NCBI RefSeq assembly: GCF_001302565.1
Contig: NZ_CP012750.1
Coordinates: 1,116,001-1,180,000, forward strand
Direction: 5' to 3'
DNA: 64,000 bases
Source: Glutamicibacter halophytocola
Lineage (GTDB): Bacteria; Actinomycetota; Actinomycetes; Actinomycetales; Micrococcaceae
Positions within the stretch are counted from its first letter, which is position 1. Each line of letters begins with the position of its first letter. The position numbers and the translations under genes are program-made. The notes under the pieces were generated by a model, which had not been told where the DNA came from, made no database searches, and saw only the letters and a list, made by a program, of their open reading frames with translations. Shown piece by piece: positions 26,609 to 35,404 of this stretch.

Positions 26609-29545
26609 GTGGCTAAACCCCGCGTTCACGAGCTCGCCAAAGAGCTCGGAATCACTTCAAAAGAAGCACTAACCAAATTGCAGGACATGGGCGAATTCGT
26701 TCGCTCGGCATCCTCGACCGTTGAACCTCCAGTAGCGCGCAAGCTGCGCGACGCCTTCCCAGGTTCCAACAATGCGGCAGCTGCCAAGCCGGCAGCAGCA
26801 AAGCCAGCAACCCCGAGTGCGCCAAAGCCGGCTTCCAAGCCAGCGGCAACCCCGGCTGCAAGCTCTGCAGCAAAGCCTGCCGCCAAGCCGGCAGCAGCAA
26901 CCCCGGCACCGTCCCAGCCGGCCGCCCCTGCGGCACCGGCAGCGAAGGCCACCCCGGGTGCACCACTGCCCGGCGCAGCACCAAAGCCAGGCAGCAAGCC
27001 AGCACCAAAGCCAGGGGCACCACGTCCAGGCAACAACCCGTTCTCATCCCAGCAGGGCATGCGTTCGACTGACTCCGGTGAACGTCGTGGCCAGAACCGC
27101 GATGGCAACCGCGCACCACGTCCGGGCGCACCGCGCCCAGGCGGCCCACGTCCAGGCAACAACCCGTTCTCCTCCCAGCAGGGAATGCGCGGCGAAGGCG
27201 GCCAGGGCGGCCCGCGTCCACCGCGTGACGGCCAGCGCGGCCCGCGTCCAGCAGGACAGGGCCAGGGCGGTCCACGTCCACCACGCGATGCCCAGGGCGG
27301 TCCACGTCCAGCACGCGACGGCCAGCGCAGCCCGCGTCCAGCAGGCCAGGGCGGCCCACGCCCAGCCGGCCAGGGTGGTCCACGCCCAGCTGGTGCAGGT
27401 GCCGGCGGTCCACGTCCAGGCGCAGGCGCTGGCGCTGGAACCACTGCCACCCCGCGCATGATGCCTAACCGCACTGATCGTCCAGCACCAGCCGGTGGCG
27501 GACGTCCAGGTGCCGGTGGCGGCGGACGCGGTCGCCCAGGTGGCGGCGGTGGCAACGGCGGCGGCGGTACCGGTGGCGGCTTCCGCCCAGGTGCACCTCG
27601 TGGTCGCGGTGGCGTTGGCGGTGCTTTCGGCAAGGGAGGCGCCGGCCGCGGCAAGCAGCGCAAGTCCAAGCGTGCAAAGCGCCAGGAATTGGAGCAGATG
27701 AGTGTTCCAAGCCTGGGCGGTGTGAACGTACCTCGCGGTACCGGCGACACCGAGATCCGTCTGCGCCGTGGTGCTTCGATCACCGACTTCGCTGACAAGA
27801 TCGGCGCCAACCCGGCAGCACTGGTCACCGTGCTGTTCCACCTCGGCGAAATGGCTACGGCCACCCAGTCCCTGGACGAGGCAACCTTCGAAGTGCTCGG
27901 CGAAGAGCTGGGCTACAAGGTTTCGGTCGTCTCCCCGGAGGACGAGGACAAGGAACTGCTCGAAGGCTTCGGCCTGGACCTGGATGCCGAACTTGAGGCT
28001 GAAGGCGAAGACGTGCTCGAAGAGCGCGCCCCAGTCATCACCATCATGGGCCACGTCGACCACGGTAAGACCCGACTGCTGGATGCTATCCGCAAGTCGA
28101 ACGTTATCGAGGGCGAGCACGGCGGCATCACCCAGCACATCGGTGCCTACCAGATCAACCACACCCATGAGGGCCGCGAGCGCGCGATGACATTCATCGA
28201 TACCCCGGGCCACGAGGCGTTCACCGCCATGCGTGCCCGTGGTGCCGAGGTCACCGACGTGGCCGTGCTGGTCGTTGCAGCGGACGACGGCGTGATGCCG
28301 CAGACCGTGGAAGCACTGAACCACGCACAGGCTGCTGGCGTGCCGATCATCGTCGCAGTGAACAAGGTCGACAAGGAAGGCGCCAACCCTGACAAGGTCA
28401 TGGGCCAGCTGACCGAGTACGGCCTGGTTCCCGAGGAATACGGTGGCGACACCATGTTCGTGAAGGTTTCGGCACTGCAGAAGCAGGGTATCGACGATCT
28501 GCTCGACGCCGTCCTGCTGACTTCCGACGTGCTGGAACTGAAGGCCAACCCGGACAAGTCCGCTCGTGGTGTAGCCATTGAAGCGAACCTGGACAAGGGC
28601 CGCGGTTCGGTGGTTACCGTTCTGGTTCAGTCCGGTACCCTGTGCGTTGGCGACACCATGGTGGTGGGCACCGCCCACGGCCGAGTGCGTGCAATGTTCA
28701 ACGAAAACGGCGAGAACCTGGACGTGGCACTGCCTTCGCGCCCGGTTCAGGTACTGGGCATGTCCTCGGTGCCTCGCGCCGGCGACGGCTTCCTGATCAC
28801 CGAAGACGAGCGCACCGCCCGTCAGATCGCTGACAAGCGCGAAACCGCAGAGCGCAACGCCATGCTGGCCAAGCGCCGCAAGCGCATCACGCTGGAAGAC
28901 TTCGACAAGGCCGTTGCAGATGGCAAGATCGATACCCTGAACCTGATCCTGAAGGGTGACGCTTCGGGTGCTGTTGAAGCGCTGGAAGACTCGCTGATGA
29001 AGATCGAGGTTGGCGACGACGTTCAGCTGCGCGTGATCCACCGCGGCGTGGGTGCTATCACCCAGAACGACGTCAACCTGGCTACCGTGGACAACGCCAT
29101 CATCATTGGCTTCAACGTCCGCCCAGCCGAGCGCGTGTCTGAACTGGCTGACAAAGAAGGCGTGGATATGCGCTTCTACTCGGTCATCTACTCCGCAATC
29201 GACGACATCGAAGCTGCGCTCAAGGGCATGCTCAAGCCGGAATACGAAGAAGTGGCCCTCGGTACCGCCGAGATCCGCATGGTCTTCCGTTCCTCGAAGT
29301 TCGGCAACATTGCCGGTTCGATCATCCGCTCGGGCAGCATCAAGCGCAATTCCAAGGCGCGCCTGGTACGCGACGGCAACGTCGTGGGCGACAACCTGTC
29401 GATTGACTCGCTGCGCCGCGAAAAGGACGATGTCACCGAGGTCCGCGAGGGCTTCGAATGCGGCATCGGCCTGGGGTCGTTCAACGACATCAAGGAAGGC
29501 GACATCATCGAGACCTTCGAGATGCGCGAAAAGCCACGCGACTAA
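26609..29545 (+). CDS. infB: Translation initiation factor IF-2
   Basis: A GTPase that brings initiator tRNA to the 30S subunit. At 978 residues it is long because of an extended disordered N-terminal segment. The IF2_N domain ([22 protein letters not shown]) opens the protein. An Ala/Pro, then Arg/Pro/Gly-rich stretch covers about residues 55-355. A second IF2_N-like domain follows, then the G domain with GHVDHGKT near residue 481, DTPGHEAF and NKVDKE, and domains II-IV. GTG at 26609 with AGGAGAG upstream is the start. A hairpin separates it from rbfA. Confidence 0.96.
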   Translation: MAKPRVHELAKELGITSKEALTKLQDMGEFVRSASSTVEPPVARKLRDAFPGSNNAAAAKPAAAKPATPSAPKPASKPAATPAASSAAKPAAKPAAATPAPSQPAAPAAPAAKATPGAPLPGAAPKPGSKPAPKPGAPRPGNNPFSSQQGMRSTDSGERRGQNRDGNRAPRPGAPRPGGPRPGNNPFSSQQGMRGEGGQGGPRPPRDGQRGPRPAGQGQGGPRPPRDAQGGPRPARDGQRSPRPAGQGGPRPAGQGGPRPAGAGAGGPRPGAGAGAGTTATPRMMPNRTDRPAPAGGGRPGAGGGGRGRPGGGGGNGGGGTGGGFRPGAPRGRGGVGGAFGKGGAGRGKQRKSKRAKRQELEQMSVPSLGGVNVPRGTGDTEIRLRRGASITDFADKIGANPAALVTVLFHLGEMATATQSLDEATFEVLGEELGYKVSVVSPEDEDKELLEGFGLDLDAELEAEGEDVLEERAPVITIMGHVDHGKTRLLDAIRKSNVIEGEHGGITQHIGAYQINHTHEGRERAMTFIDTPGHEAFTAMRARGAEVTDVAVLVVAADDGVMPQTVEALNHAQAAGVPIIVAVNKVDKEGANPDKVMGQLTEYGLVPEEYGGDTMFVKVSALQKQGIDDLLDAVLLTSDVLELKANPDKSARGVAIEANLDKGRGSVVTVLVQSGTLCVGDTMVVGTAHGRVRAMFNENGENLDVALPSRPVQVLGMSSVPRAGDGFLITEDERTARQIADKRETAERNAMLAKRRKRITLEDFDKAVADGKIDTLNLILKGDASGAVEALEDSLMKIEVGDDVQLRVIHRGVGAITQNDVNLATVDNAIIIGFNVRPAERVSELADKEGVDMRFYSVIYSAIDDIEAALKGMLKPEYEEVALGTAEIRMVFRSSKFGNIAGSIIRSGSIKRNSKARLVRDGNVVGDNLSIDSLRREKDDVTEVREGFECGIGLGSFNDIKEGDIIETFEMREKPRD
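26766..27680 (+). repeat. Low-complexity coding region of infB with internal repeats
   Basis: About 900 bp encoding Ala/Pro/Lys, then Gly/Arg/Pro/Gln repeats. A near-exact duplicate of about 41 bp (27023-27063 and 27149-27189) encodes [14 protein letters not shown]. Many [16 protein letters not shown] units follow, then a Gly-rich tract. Such regions are common in actinobacterial IF2 and vary in length between strains through slippage and recombination. Confidence 0.85.
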
Positions 29546-29580
29546 TTGCCCATCAGCAATTAGCAGTGTGACTCACTGAT

Positions 29581-29627
29581 TCGTGGGCGTTTGACCGATA
29601 GGCTTTGGTCAAGCGCCCACGAGTTTT
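29581..29627 (+). terminator. Hairpin between infB and rbfA
   Basis: A 16-bp stem with one G-T wobble (29581-29596 and 29607-29622), then GTTTTG. It fits an intrinsic terminator or attenuator within the operon. It ends about 20 bp before the rbfA start codon. Confidence 0.8.
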
Positions 29628-29646
29628 GAACCATTAGGAGAAAACC

Positions 29647-30081
29647 ATGGCTGATTCAGCCCGCGCCGCACGCCTGGCCAAGCGCGTGCAGGTCCTCATG
29701 GCCCAGTCGCTGCGCAATGTCATCAAGGACGAGCGCATCGACAATGTCACCGTGACCGATGCCCGCGTCACCAACGACCTGCAGCACGCCACGGTGTACT
29801 ACACCGTCTTCGGCGATGACGAGATGAAGAAAGACGTCGCTGCCATGCTCGAGAAGCGTGGCGGTGCACTGCGCAAGGAATTGGGCCGCAATCTGACCAT
29901 TCGCCTGACCCCGACGCTGGCTTTCGTTGCTGACGAAATCCCCGAGGGTGCCTCGCACCTGGAGGAGCTGCTGGCCAAGGCCCGCGAAAAGGACGCCGAG
30001 GTTGCGGCGCTGCGCGAAGGCAAGGACTTCGCCGGTGACCAGGACCCGTACAAGAAGGACGAAGACGCCGAAGAAGCCTAA
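29647..30081 (+). CDS. rbfA: Ribosome-binding factor A
   Basis: A 144-residue KH-type protein that binds the 30S subunit and helps 16S rRNA 5' processing. The family pattern is RVQVLMAQSLRNVIKDERI, then VTVTDARVTNDLQHATVYYTVFGD, then KELGRNLTIRLTPTLAFVADEIPEGASHLEELL. An acidic/Lys tail ends it. AGGAG lies seven bases before the ATG. In relatives truB usually follows closely; here 6.3 kb intervenes. Confidence 0.95.
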   Translation: MADSARAARLAKRVQVLMAQSLRNVIKDERIDNVTVTDARVTNDLQHATVYYTVFGDDEMKKDVAAMLEKRGGALRKELGRNLTIRLTPTLAFVADEIPEGASHLEELLAKAREKDAEVAALREGKDFAGDQDPYKKDEDAEEA

Positions 30082-30111
30082 AGGCTTCTGGGCTGAACCC
30101 TTCCCGAGCCA

Positions 30112-30156
30112 GCGCCCCGGACAACACGCATCGCGTGCTGGCCGGGGCGTTGTGCT
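30112..30156 (+). terminator. Terminator after rbfA
   Basis: A 9-bp GC-rich outer stem (30112-30120 with 30142-30150) encloses an imperfect inner stem closing on GCATCGC, then TTGTGCTTT. It marks the end of the rimP-rbfA operon. Confidence 0.75.
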
Positions 30157-30269
30157 TTAAGCCCGGTTCCCCTCATAGCGAAGCGGTAATCCCGGCAAGG
30201 GGCTGGTCGCCGGGCAGGCCGTGGGATAGCGTGGTCAGAAACCGCCGGATCCGACCAAAGGTGCCGCAC

Positions 30270-30716
30270 ATGCCAGAATTCACTACAACGCTCAGCGCCA
30301 CTGGCGGGAACAACGTGGGCATCGTCGTTCCCGATGACATCGTGCTTGGATTCGGCCGTGGCAAACGCGTCCCGGTCGTCGTATGCATTGACGGGGACTA
30401 CACCTACCGGAACAGCATTTCTTCCATGCATGGACAGTTCCTTATTTCCTTCAACGCGGAAACCAGGGCGGCCACGGGCAAGGGCGCGGGCGACGAAGTC
30501 ACGGTCAACCTCGAACTGGACGAAGAGCCGCGGACAGTCGAAGTACCTGAACCGCTGGCCGTGCTGCTCTCCGCGGAGCCAGAGCTCCTTGAAGCCTGGA
30601 ACAAGCTGTCCTACAGCAAGCAGCGAGGCCACGTGGATCCCATCGTGGCAGCCCGCGGCGAGGACACCAGGACGCGCCGGGTCGAGAAGGTCATCAAGGC
30701 GCTGCGCAGCCAATAG
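30270..30716 (+). CDS. DUF1905 / YdeI-type protein
   Basis: A 148-residue protein with an N-terminal DUF1905 beta domain (EFTTTLSATGGNNVGIVVPDDIVLGFGRGKRVPVVV, then GDYTYRNSIS) and a C-terminal YdeI/OmpD-associated helical domain (LLEAWNKLSYSKQRGHVDPIVAARGEDTRTRRVEKVIKAL). Family members are common and poorly known. AAAGGTG precedes the ATG at 30270; the longer frame from 30135 is not supported. It is the first gene of the block between rbfA and truB. The 30717-30901 gap to the convergent MarR gene holds only GC-rich sequence. Confidence 0.85.
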   Translation: MPEFTTTLSATGGNNVGIVVPDDIVLGFGRGKRVPVVVCIDGDYTYRNSISSMHGQFLISFNAETRAATGKGAGDEVTVNLELDEEPRTVEVPEPLAVLLSAEPELLEAWNKLSYSKQRGHVDPIVAARGEDTRTRRVEKVIKALRSQ

Positions 30717-30901
30717 CCCGCAACGCGAAGTGGAGGTCCCGCGGCGACCTGGTCCACGTGGCCAAGGCGCTGGGGCGAAATGCTCTCCGGTTCGCGCGCG
30801 AGCCTCGGGAGCTTCAAGGGCACCGGGCAAGCAAAGGGCCGTTGATCACGGTTGCAGGGGAAGTGGCCGGACAGCGCAGAAATCCTGCAGCACGTGGAAT
30901 C

Positions 30902-31357
30902 CTAGTCTGCTCCTGGCTGATGCCGATCCAGGTGCGGGCGCAAGCTTTCCAGGATTCTCTTCAAGTGCGCGAAGTCTGCGGCGCCGATCAGCTGCGACCA
31001 GCGGTGCTCGATGCCTCGTTCAATATCGCGTGCGGCTTGCTGGGCGGCATGGCCCCGATCGGTCAGCAGCACTCGTTGGGCACGCGCATCCTGGGGGTCT
31101 GGCTGGCTCTGCACCAGGCCAGAGCTTTTCAGCTCCTTGAGCAGATAGGCCGCGCTTTGCTTGGTGATTCCAGCGGCGTCTGCCAGGTCGGTCAGCCGGC
31201 TGCCCTGTTGGGCGATGCGCGCGGCTAGCCGGCCCTGCGCCATAGTGAATTGGAATCCTTGTTCATGCAGCTCAGCGGCGATTTCTTCTTCGAAGGCCCG
31301 TTGCGCGATGAACAGAAGCGTTCCAACCGATATTTCCTCGGGCGATTCCATTGACAT
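30902..31357 (-). CDS. MarR family transcriptional regulator
   Basis: A 151-residue winged-helix repressor. The DNA-binding part is GSRLTDLADAAGITKQSAAYLLKELKSSGLVQSQPDPQDARAQRVLLTDRG at about residues 52-102, with the wing DPQDARAQR. ATG at 31357 or 31351 may be used, and neither has a clear ribosome binding site. The gene starts beside a twin operator (31361-31398), so it should repress both itself and the divergent DinB-like gene. The ligand is unknown. Confidence 0.9.
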   Translation of the reverse strand: MSMESPEEISVGTLLFIAQRAFEEEIAAELHEQGFQFTMAQGRLAARIAQQGSRLTDLADAAGITKQSAAYLLKELKSSGLVQSQPDPQDARAQRVLLTDRGHAAQQAARDIERGIEHRWSQLIGAADFAHLKRILESLRPHLDRHQPGAD

Positions 31358-31360
31358 AGT

Positions 31361-31398
31361 AGTCAGAATAGCTGACTATTTAGTCAGAGTCACTGACT
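31361..31398. promoter_or_regulatory. Twin MarR operator in the divergent promoter region
   Basis: Two copies of AGTCAG-N5-CTGACT (31361-31377 and 31382-31398) lie exactly 21 bp apart, two helical turns. The first begins four bases from the MarR start codon. The only candidate binder nearby is the MarR protein, so this looks like an autoregulated two-dimer operator. Confidence 0.75.
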
Positions 31399-31419
31399 AC
31401 TTTGGAAGGTGCGTGAGTG

Positions 31420-32076
31420 ATGAACAAGGGGCGGATCTGGGAAACCGTCATTGAGCAGCGGCTGCAGCTTGCAGGAATTCTGCGCAGGCTGGATCCCGAG
31501 CAATGGGCAACGCCATCACTTTGTGTCGGGTGGACGGTGCAAGACGTGGCCGCACACATGATCAGTGCTCCGCAGCTGGGCCCCGCCGCCATCCTGAAGC
31601 TGATGCCGCAAATGCTGCGCTACGGCTACAACGGGACGACGCTGCATGACGGGCAGCGGCGTGGACGGGCCGGGGCTGCATCCATACTCAGCCAATTCGA
31701 TCGCTTTGCCACGGTGCCTCGCGGACCGGCCGTGGTGAGCATGCGCGAAACCCTGACCGATTCCTTGGTGCATTTCCAGGACATCGGTCGCCCCTTGTCC
31801 ATTGAGCACGACATGCCGCTGGACGCCGCGGTGGAGGTCGCACGCCGGTTGGCGCACACGGGACTTCTGCTCGGAAGCCGCCCCATGCTCAAATCCCTGC
31901 GCATGGTGGCAACTGACGCTGATTACAGCCAGGGCAGCGGCGATGAGATCTCCGGCCCCATCGCCGAACTGGTCATGCTGCGGGCCGGACGGGCACCGCG
32001 CTGGGAGCTGCTGCAAGGACCAGGAGTTGACGTGGCCCGCGAAAAGTGGCTCGCTCGTCGTCCGTCCGAAACCTAG
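31420..32076 (+). CDS. Maleylpyruvate isomerase-like / DinB-fold protein (TIGR03083 type)
   Basis: A 218-residue protein with the mycothiol-dependent maleylpyruvate isomerase N-terminal fold. The N-terminal four-helix bundle carries the family stretch LCVGWTVQDVAAHM, whose His is one of the usual metal ligands. The C-terminal helix region ends ELVMLRAGRAPRWELLQGPG. Such actinobacterial proteins are probably mycothiol-dependent enzymes, and the reaction here is not known. GGAAGG at 31404-31409 serves ATG 31420 or GTG 31417. It is divergent from and probably controlled by the MarR gene. Confidence 0.8.
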   Translation: MNKGRIWETVIEQRLQLAGILRRLDPEQWATPSLCVGWTVQDVAAHMISAPQLGPAAILKLMPQMLRYGYNGTTLHDGQRRGRAGAASILSQFDRFATVPRGPAVVSMRETLTDSLVHFQDIGRPLSIEHDMPLDAAVEVARRLAHTGLLLGSRPMLKSLRMVATDADYSQGSGDEISGPIAELVMLRAGRAPRWELLQGPGVDVAREKWLARRPSET

Positions 32077-32128
32077 CGAAGACCGCAGGCTGCTGGCGCC
32101 GGCGGAACGACCCTGGACATCGACGAGG

Positions 32129-33703
32129 TCATTCCACCGAGAACTGCACCTGATGCCAGCCGCTGGCACCATTAGGTACCGGATTGGCCCTGTCACTGGT
32201 CTGCAATTCTCCGGATGCGTCGTAGGCCCGCACCCGGCCAGTGTGCATTCCGGGGCGTGCCCCGGACCAGACATGGCGCCACTGCCGCCAGGTATCCAAG
32301 GTGGCCTCTTCAGCCAGTTGCGCATCTTCCCACGGGCCATCATCGATCTGCACCTGCACCCGCGAAATGCCCCGGGTCTGGGCCCAAGCCGTTCCGCCAA
32401 GCACGACCTCTCCCGAAGGGACCTTGGCAAAGGACCGCGGGGTATCGATTCGCGAGGACATCTTGATGGGGCCGCGTTCTGACCATCCGCGCGTGGTCCA
32501 GTAGGCGGTTTTGTCCTGGAACCTCGTCACTTCCAAATCGACCACCCATTTGGTGGCCGAGACGTAGCCATAAAGTCCGGGAACCACCATGCGCACCGGG
32601 AAGCCGTGCTCGAACGGCAATGGCTCGCCGTTCATGCCCACGGCCAGCAGGGCCATCCGGTCATCGGTCAGGACTTCCAGGGGCGTGGACGCGCTGAATC
32701 CGTCATGGGAGGTGGACAGGACCATATCGGCTCCGGCTTGCGGAGCTGCCCGTTCCAAGAGCTTGCGCAGCGGATAGCCCAGCCACTTGGCATTGCCAAT
32801 CAGATCGCCGCCCACCGGGTTGGAAACGCAGGTCAACGTGAGATAGGTTTCCACGAGTTCTTCGGCCATCAGCTCGTCGAAGTTCAGCGTGAATTCGTTC
32901 TCCACCATGCCGTGGATGCGCAGGGACCACTGGGATGGATCAATCTGGGGTACCGACAGCGCGGTGTCGATCCGGTAGAAATCCGGGTTGGGAGTGATGA
33001 AGCGCGGCATGCCAGGCTCGTCAATCTGGACGCCTTGGGGCAGATCCTTGACCTTGGTGCGGGCCGCTGGCAGCCTCAGCGCCTTGCGGGCAGCGGCAGC
33101 CATGTTGCGGGTTGCCGACAACGACGTGGAAACGCCGGTGGCCAGGGCCGCAGCAGCAAGCGACGCTGCCGAGCCCAGCAGGAAGTTCCTGCGGCTGGTG
33201 CCAGCGGCAGGGGCATTGTTGGAGCTTGCACCCGCTGGCGATCCCGGGGCCGCAGCGCCGGCCAGATTGGTGAGCCAACGCAGAATCCCGATGCCGGCAA
33301 TGGCACCGAGCACTGTCGGAACTATATCGAGGGCGCCGGTTGACGCACGAGCTGCCACAGCGCTGCCCAACACGACGGCGAGGGCCACGATGACGGTGCA
33401 GGCCCAGGCAAAACTCCGTTTGGCCAGCACTCCGATCAGGGCAGCCAGCAGTGTTGCCACAATGCCGATAGAGACGAACAATGCGAGCTTGTCATTAGTG
33501 CCGAAGGTCGCGATGGCGAAGTCCTTGAGCCATGGCGGAGTCAAATCGATGATGGCCGAGCCCAGCGCGAAGAACGGCGAGGAAGCGCTGCTGAGGAACG
33601 CCGAGGCAAACTGTGCAACGGCAAACATGACTGCTGCCGAACAGAACCCGGCAATTGCGTGAAAAACAAGGACCTTGCTGCTGGCCTTCTTCGGAATACC
33701 CAC
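32129..33703 (-). CDS. Membrane-anchored molybdopterin oxidoreductase (sulfite oxidase family)
   Basis: A 524-residue protein. Four hydrophobic helices (about residues 11-40, 71-94, 98-120, 126-148) are followed by a twin-arginine motif SRRNFLL (RR at 171-172) and a fifth helix at about 173-195. The sulfite-oxidase-type molybdopterin domain comes next. The molybdenum-ligand cysteine is C292 in LTLTCVSNPVGG. A dimerisation-like domain (VQIDDGPWEDAQL) ends the protein. The substrate is unknown. Known actinobacterial proteins with this layout are inserted by Sec and then Tat. GTG at 33703 follows AGGTGAG. It has its own ECF-type promoter. Confidence 0.88.
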   Translation of the reverse strand: MGIPKKASSKVLVFHAIAGFCSAAVMFAVAQFASAFLSSASSPFFALGSAIIDLTPPWLKDFAIATFGTNDKLALFVSIGIVATLLAALIGVLAKRSFAWACTVIVALAVVLGSAVAARASTGALDIVPTVLGAIAGIGILRWLTNLAGAAAPGSPAGASSNNAPAAGTSRRNFLLGSAASLAAAALATGVSTSLSATRNMAAAARKALRLPAARTKVKDLPQGVQIDEPGMPRFITPNPDFYRIDTALSVPQIDPSQWSLRIHGMVENEFTLNFDELMAEELVETYLTLTCVSNPVGGDLIGNAKWLGYPLRKLLERAAPQAGADMVLSTSHDGFSASTPLEVLTDDRMALLAVGMNGEPLPFEHGFPVRMVVPGLYGYVSATKWVVDLEVTRFQDKTAYWTTRGWSERGPIKMSSRIDTPRSFAKVPSGEVVLGGTAWAQTRGISRVQVQIDDGPWEDAQLAEEATLDTWRQWRHVWSGARPGMHTGRVRAYDASGELQTSDRANPVPNGASGWHQVQFSVE

Positions 33704-33732
33704 TGCTACTCACCTCATGCGTTGCGATCCAT

Positions 33733-33757
33733 GTTCCCCTGCGGTGTGCAGGGGAAC
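33733..33757 (-). terminator. Hairpin between rskA and the oxidoreductase gene
   Basis: A perfect 10-bp stem (33733-33742 and 33748-33757) with a 5-nt loop and no T-run. It lies downstream of rskA and also inside the predicted leader of the oxidoreductase mRNA, so it could end the rskA transcript or stabilise the leader. Confidence 0.6.
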
Positions 33758-33772
33758 AACCACTCACAGTGT

Positions 33773-33800
33773 TTTCGGAACAGCCAATGAAATGGATTGG
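33773..33800 (-). promoter_or_regulatory. SigK-type ECF promoter of the molybdopterin oxidoreductase gene
   Basis: On the minus strand CCAATC (33795-33800) is followed after exactly 16 bp by CCGAAA (33773-33778). The mycobacterial SigK pattern, as I recall it, is CCATCC then CCGAAT with 16-17 bp. The same -35 and spacing occur before the Fas1 gene. The leader to GTG 33703 is about 60 nt. Confidence 0.65.
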
Positions 33801-33826
33801 ATTCGGCTACAAGAATTCCTGCCGGA

Positions 33827-34651
33827 TCACAGCGACTGGACCATGATCGGCTCCGTGGTCGGGGCAGGCGAGCCCGTCGCTGGCTCCACAGAGATCCCGA
33901 AATGGGTCATTCCCTTCATGGGGTCGGAAACCAGCATCATGCCGTTGGCATTGCTGCCGTCAAGCATTCCTGCCGAAACCGCTCCGTCAGAAGAAATCAG
34001 CCACAGCTCGTACCCCTTGTCGCTGGGCAGGCTCGGCATCCCGGAGGTCGACACTGCCATGAGCCCTTCACCCGCCGAATAGGAAAGGGTGATCCGGGCA
34101 CCGTCTTCCAGGGTCTGCGTCTTGGACTGGGTGTCGGGGGCGCTGATGATCCTGGCCAGCTCTTCTTGATGGGCAGCCATGGCTGCCATCTGGCTTTCCA
34201 GTTCGCGCTGCTCGGAATTCTGGTTGATGGCCAAGCCGCCCAGGGCTACCGCAGCCAACAGCAGGACGCCGGCGGCCAGGGCGAAGAACCGTTGAGTTCC
34301 GCGGCCCCCGCCATGTTCAACCGTGCCCGGTGGAACAGAGGGCCCGGATTCCTGTTCAGCCGCCGGAGGGGCATCCGCTGCTGGCGCGCTGTCCTCGACG
34401 GAGGAAATATCTTCCACCGGTTCCAGCTGCTTGGTTTGGCGAATGGCGTCCATGACGCTGTTCTTGAGCCGTGCCGGGGGAGCGACGGGCGCGGCCGCCA
34501 GGCCGAGCAGCCCGGCGGTTTCCTGCAGGGCGTCCAGTTCCCCGCGTGCTTGCGGGGAAGGCTCTTGGCCATGCAGGAGCTCCTCGCGCTCCTTGTCTCC
34601 CAGAGCGTCCAGGGCGAAGCTGTTGGCCAGCTCATTCTCATGCTTATCCAT
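33827..34651 (-). CDS. rskA: Anti-sigma-K factor RskA
   Basis: A single-span membrane protein of about 274 residues that holds SigK inactive. The cytoplasmic anti-sigma part is at residues 1-75 (ELANSFALDALGDKEREEL is typical). A Pro/Glu-rich linker, one transmembrane helix at about 123-143, and a periplasmic RskA C-terminal domain follow. That domain is recognisable by KGYELWLISSDGAVSAGML and GMTHFGISVEPATGSPAPT. Start and stop overlap sigK (TGATG), so the two are coupled. In mycobacteria RskA is degraded by regulated proteolysis involving Rip1, whose homologue is at 11797-13146. Confidence 0.93.
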   Translation of the reverse strand: MDKHENELANSFALDALGDKEREELLHGQEPSPQARGELDALQETAGLLGLAAAPVAPPARLKNSVMDAIRQTKQLEPVEDISSVEDSAPAADAPPAAEQESGPSVPPGTVEHGGGRGTQRFFALAAGVLLLAAVALGGLAINQNSEQRELESQMAAMAAHQEELARIISAPDTQSKTQTLEDGARITLSYSAGEGLMAVSTSGMPSLPSDKGYELWLISSDGAVSAGMLDGSNANGMMLVSDPMKGMTHFGISVEPATGSPAPTTEPIMVQSL

Positions 34652-35262
34652 CACGCTACTCCCATCAGTTCTCGAAGTTTGTTCATTCCATCGCGTATTC
34701 GCGTTTTAGCTGTTCCCACCGGGATCTTCAGCAGTTCCGCGACTTCCGTGTGCGTGTACCCGCCAAAGTATGCAAGGTGTATGGCCTCGCGTTGGGCCTG
34801 GTTGAGACGTTGCAGCGCCTGGACTGCGCGGAGGGACTCATCGTGCAGGATGGCGTTTTCTTCGACATCGTCGTAGCTGTCCTGGAATTCCTTGATTCCA
34901 ATGCGCAAGTCCCGATCCTGGCTCGCTTGGCTCGATCGGACCCGATCCACCGCCCGGCGATGGGCAATGGTCAAAAGCCAGGAAGCAGCGCTGCCGCGCA
35001 CGGGATCAAAGCGCCGTGCGTGTTGCCAAGCTTCGACGAAAACTTCCTGGGTGACCTCTTCGCTCTGCGCGTTGTCCCTGAGCACCCGCAAAACCAGTCC
35101 GAAAACCCGGGATGCCATGGCATCGTAGAGCAACTCGAAGGCGGCTTCTTGCCCCAGCGCGACCTGTTGCATCAGGGCGTCTGGTGTCTGCACAGTGTCG
35201 TCTTCCTTCGCATCGAGCCTATTTGAACTCATGAATCTAAGGGTCTCACGCATCTGTGTCAT
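34651..35262 (-). CDS. sigK: ECF RNA polymerase sigma factor SigK
   Basis: A 203-residue group IV sigma factor. Region 2 covers AAFELLYDAMASRVFGLVLRVLRDNAQSEEVTQEVFVEAWQHARRF, and region 4 ends with LAYFGGYTHTEVAELLKIPVGTAKTRIRDGMNKLRELM. The pairing with RskA identifies it as SigK type. AGGAG nine bases upstream supports ATG 35262 rather than the longer frame. I see no CCAATC/CCGAAT promoter directly upstream, so it may depend on readthrough past the hairpin at 35330-35377 or on a housekeeping promoter. Confidence 0.92.
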   Translation of the reverse strand: MTQMRETLRFMSSNRLDAKEDDTVQTPDALMQQVALGQEAAFELLYDAMASRVFGLVLRVLRDNAQSEEVTQEVFVEAWQHARRFDPVRGSAASWLLTIAHRRAVDRVRSSQASQDRDLRIGIKEFQDSYDDVEENAILHDESLRAVQALQRLNQAQREAIHLAYFGGYTHTEVAELLKIPVGTAKTRIRDGMNKLRELMGVA

Positions 35263-35329
35263 TCTGCTTGTCTCCTGTGGCGTGGCGTTTTGCGTATTGC
35301 AATGGCCAAGGCACGAAGAACCCGCTTCA

Positions 35330-35377
35330 CCGTCAACGGTGATGCCTGGAGCACACACCAAGCATCATCGTTGACGG
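35330..35377 (-). terminator. Hairpin between Fas1 gene and sigK
   Basis: A 9-bp outer stem (35330-35338 and 35369-35377) and an inner GATGC/GCATC stem (35341-35345 and 35362-35366). No T-run follows on the minus strand, so it may be a leaky terminator that makes Fas1 more abundant than SigK. Confidence 0.6.
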
Positions 35378-35404
35378 TTGCCCGCGGCCTTCCGGGTGTG
35401 GAAG

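Noticed and set aside
26766-27680. Minisatellite or CRISPR-like array
   Set aside because: The repeats are in frame, irregular and encode the disordered part of IF2.
27044-29041. 665-residue minus-strand open frame across infB
   Set aside because: It is antisense to the IF2 gene; its Thr/Trp/Ala repeats are the complement of the Gly/Pro/Arg repeats.
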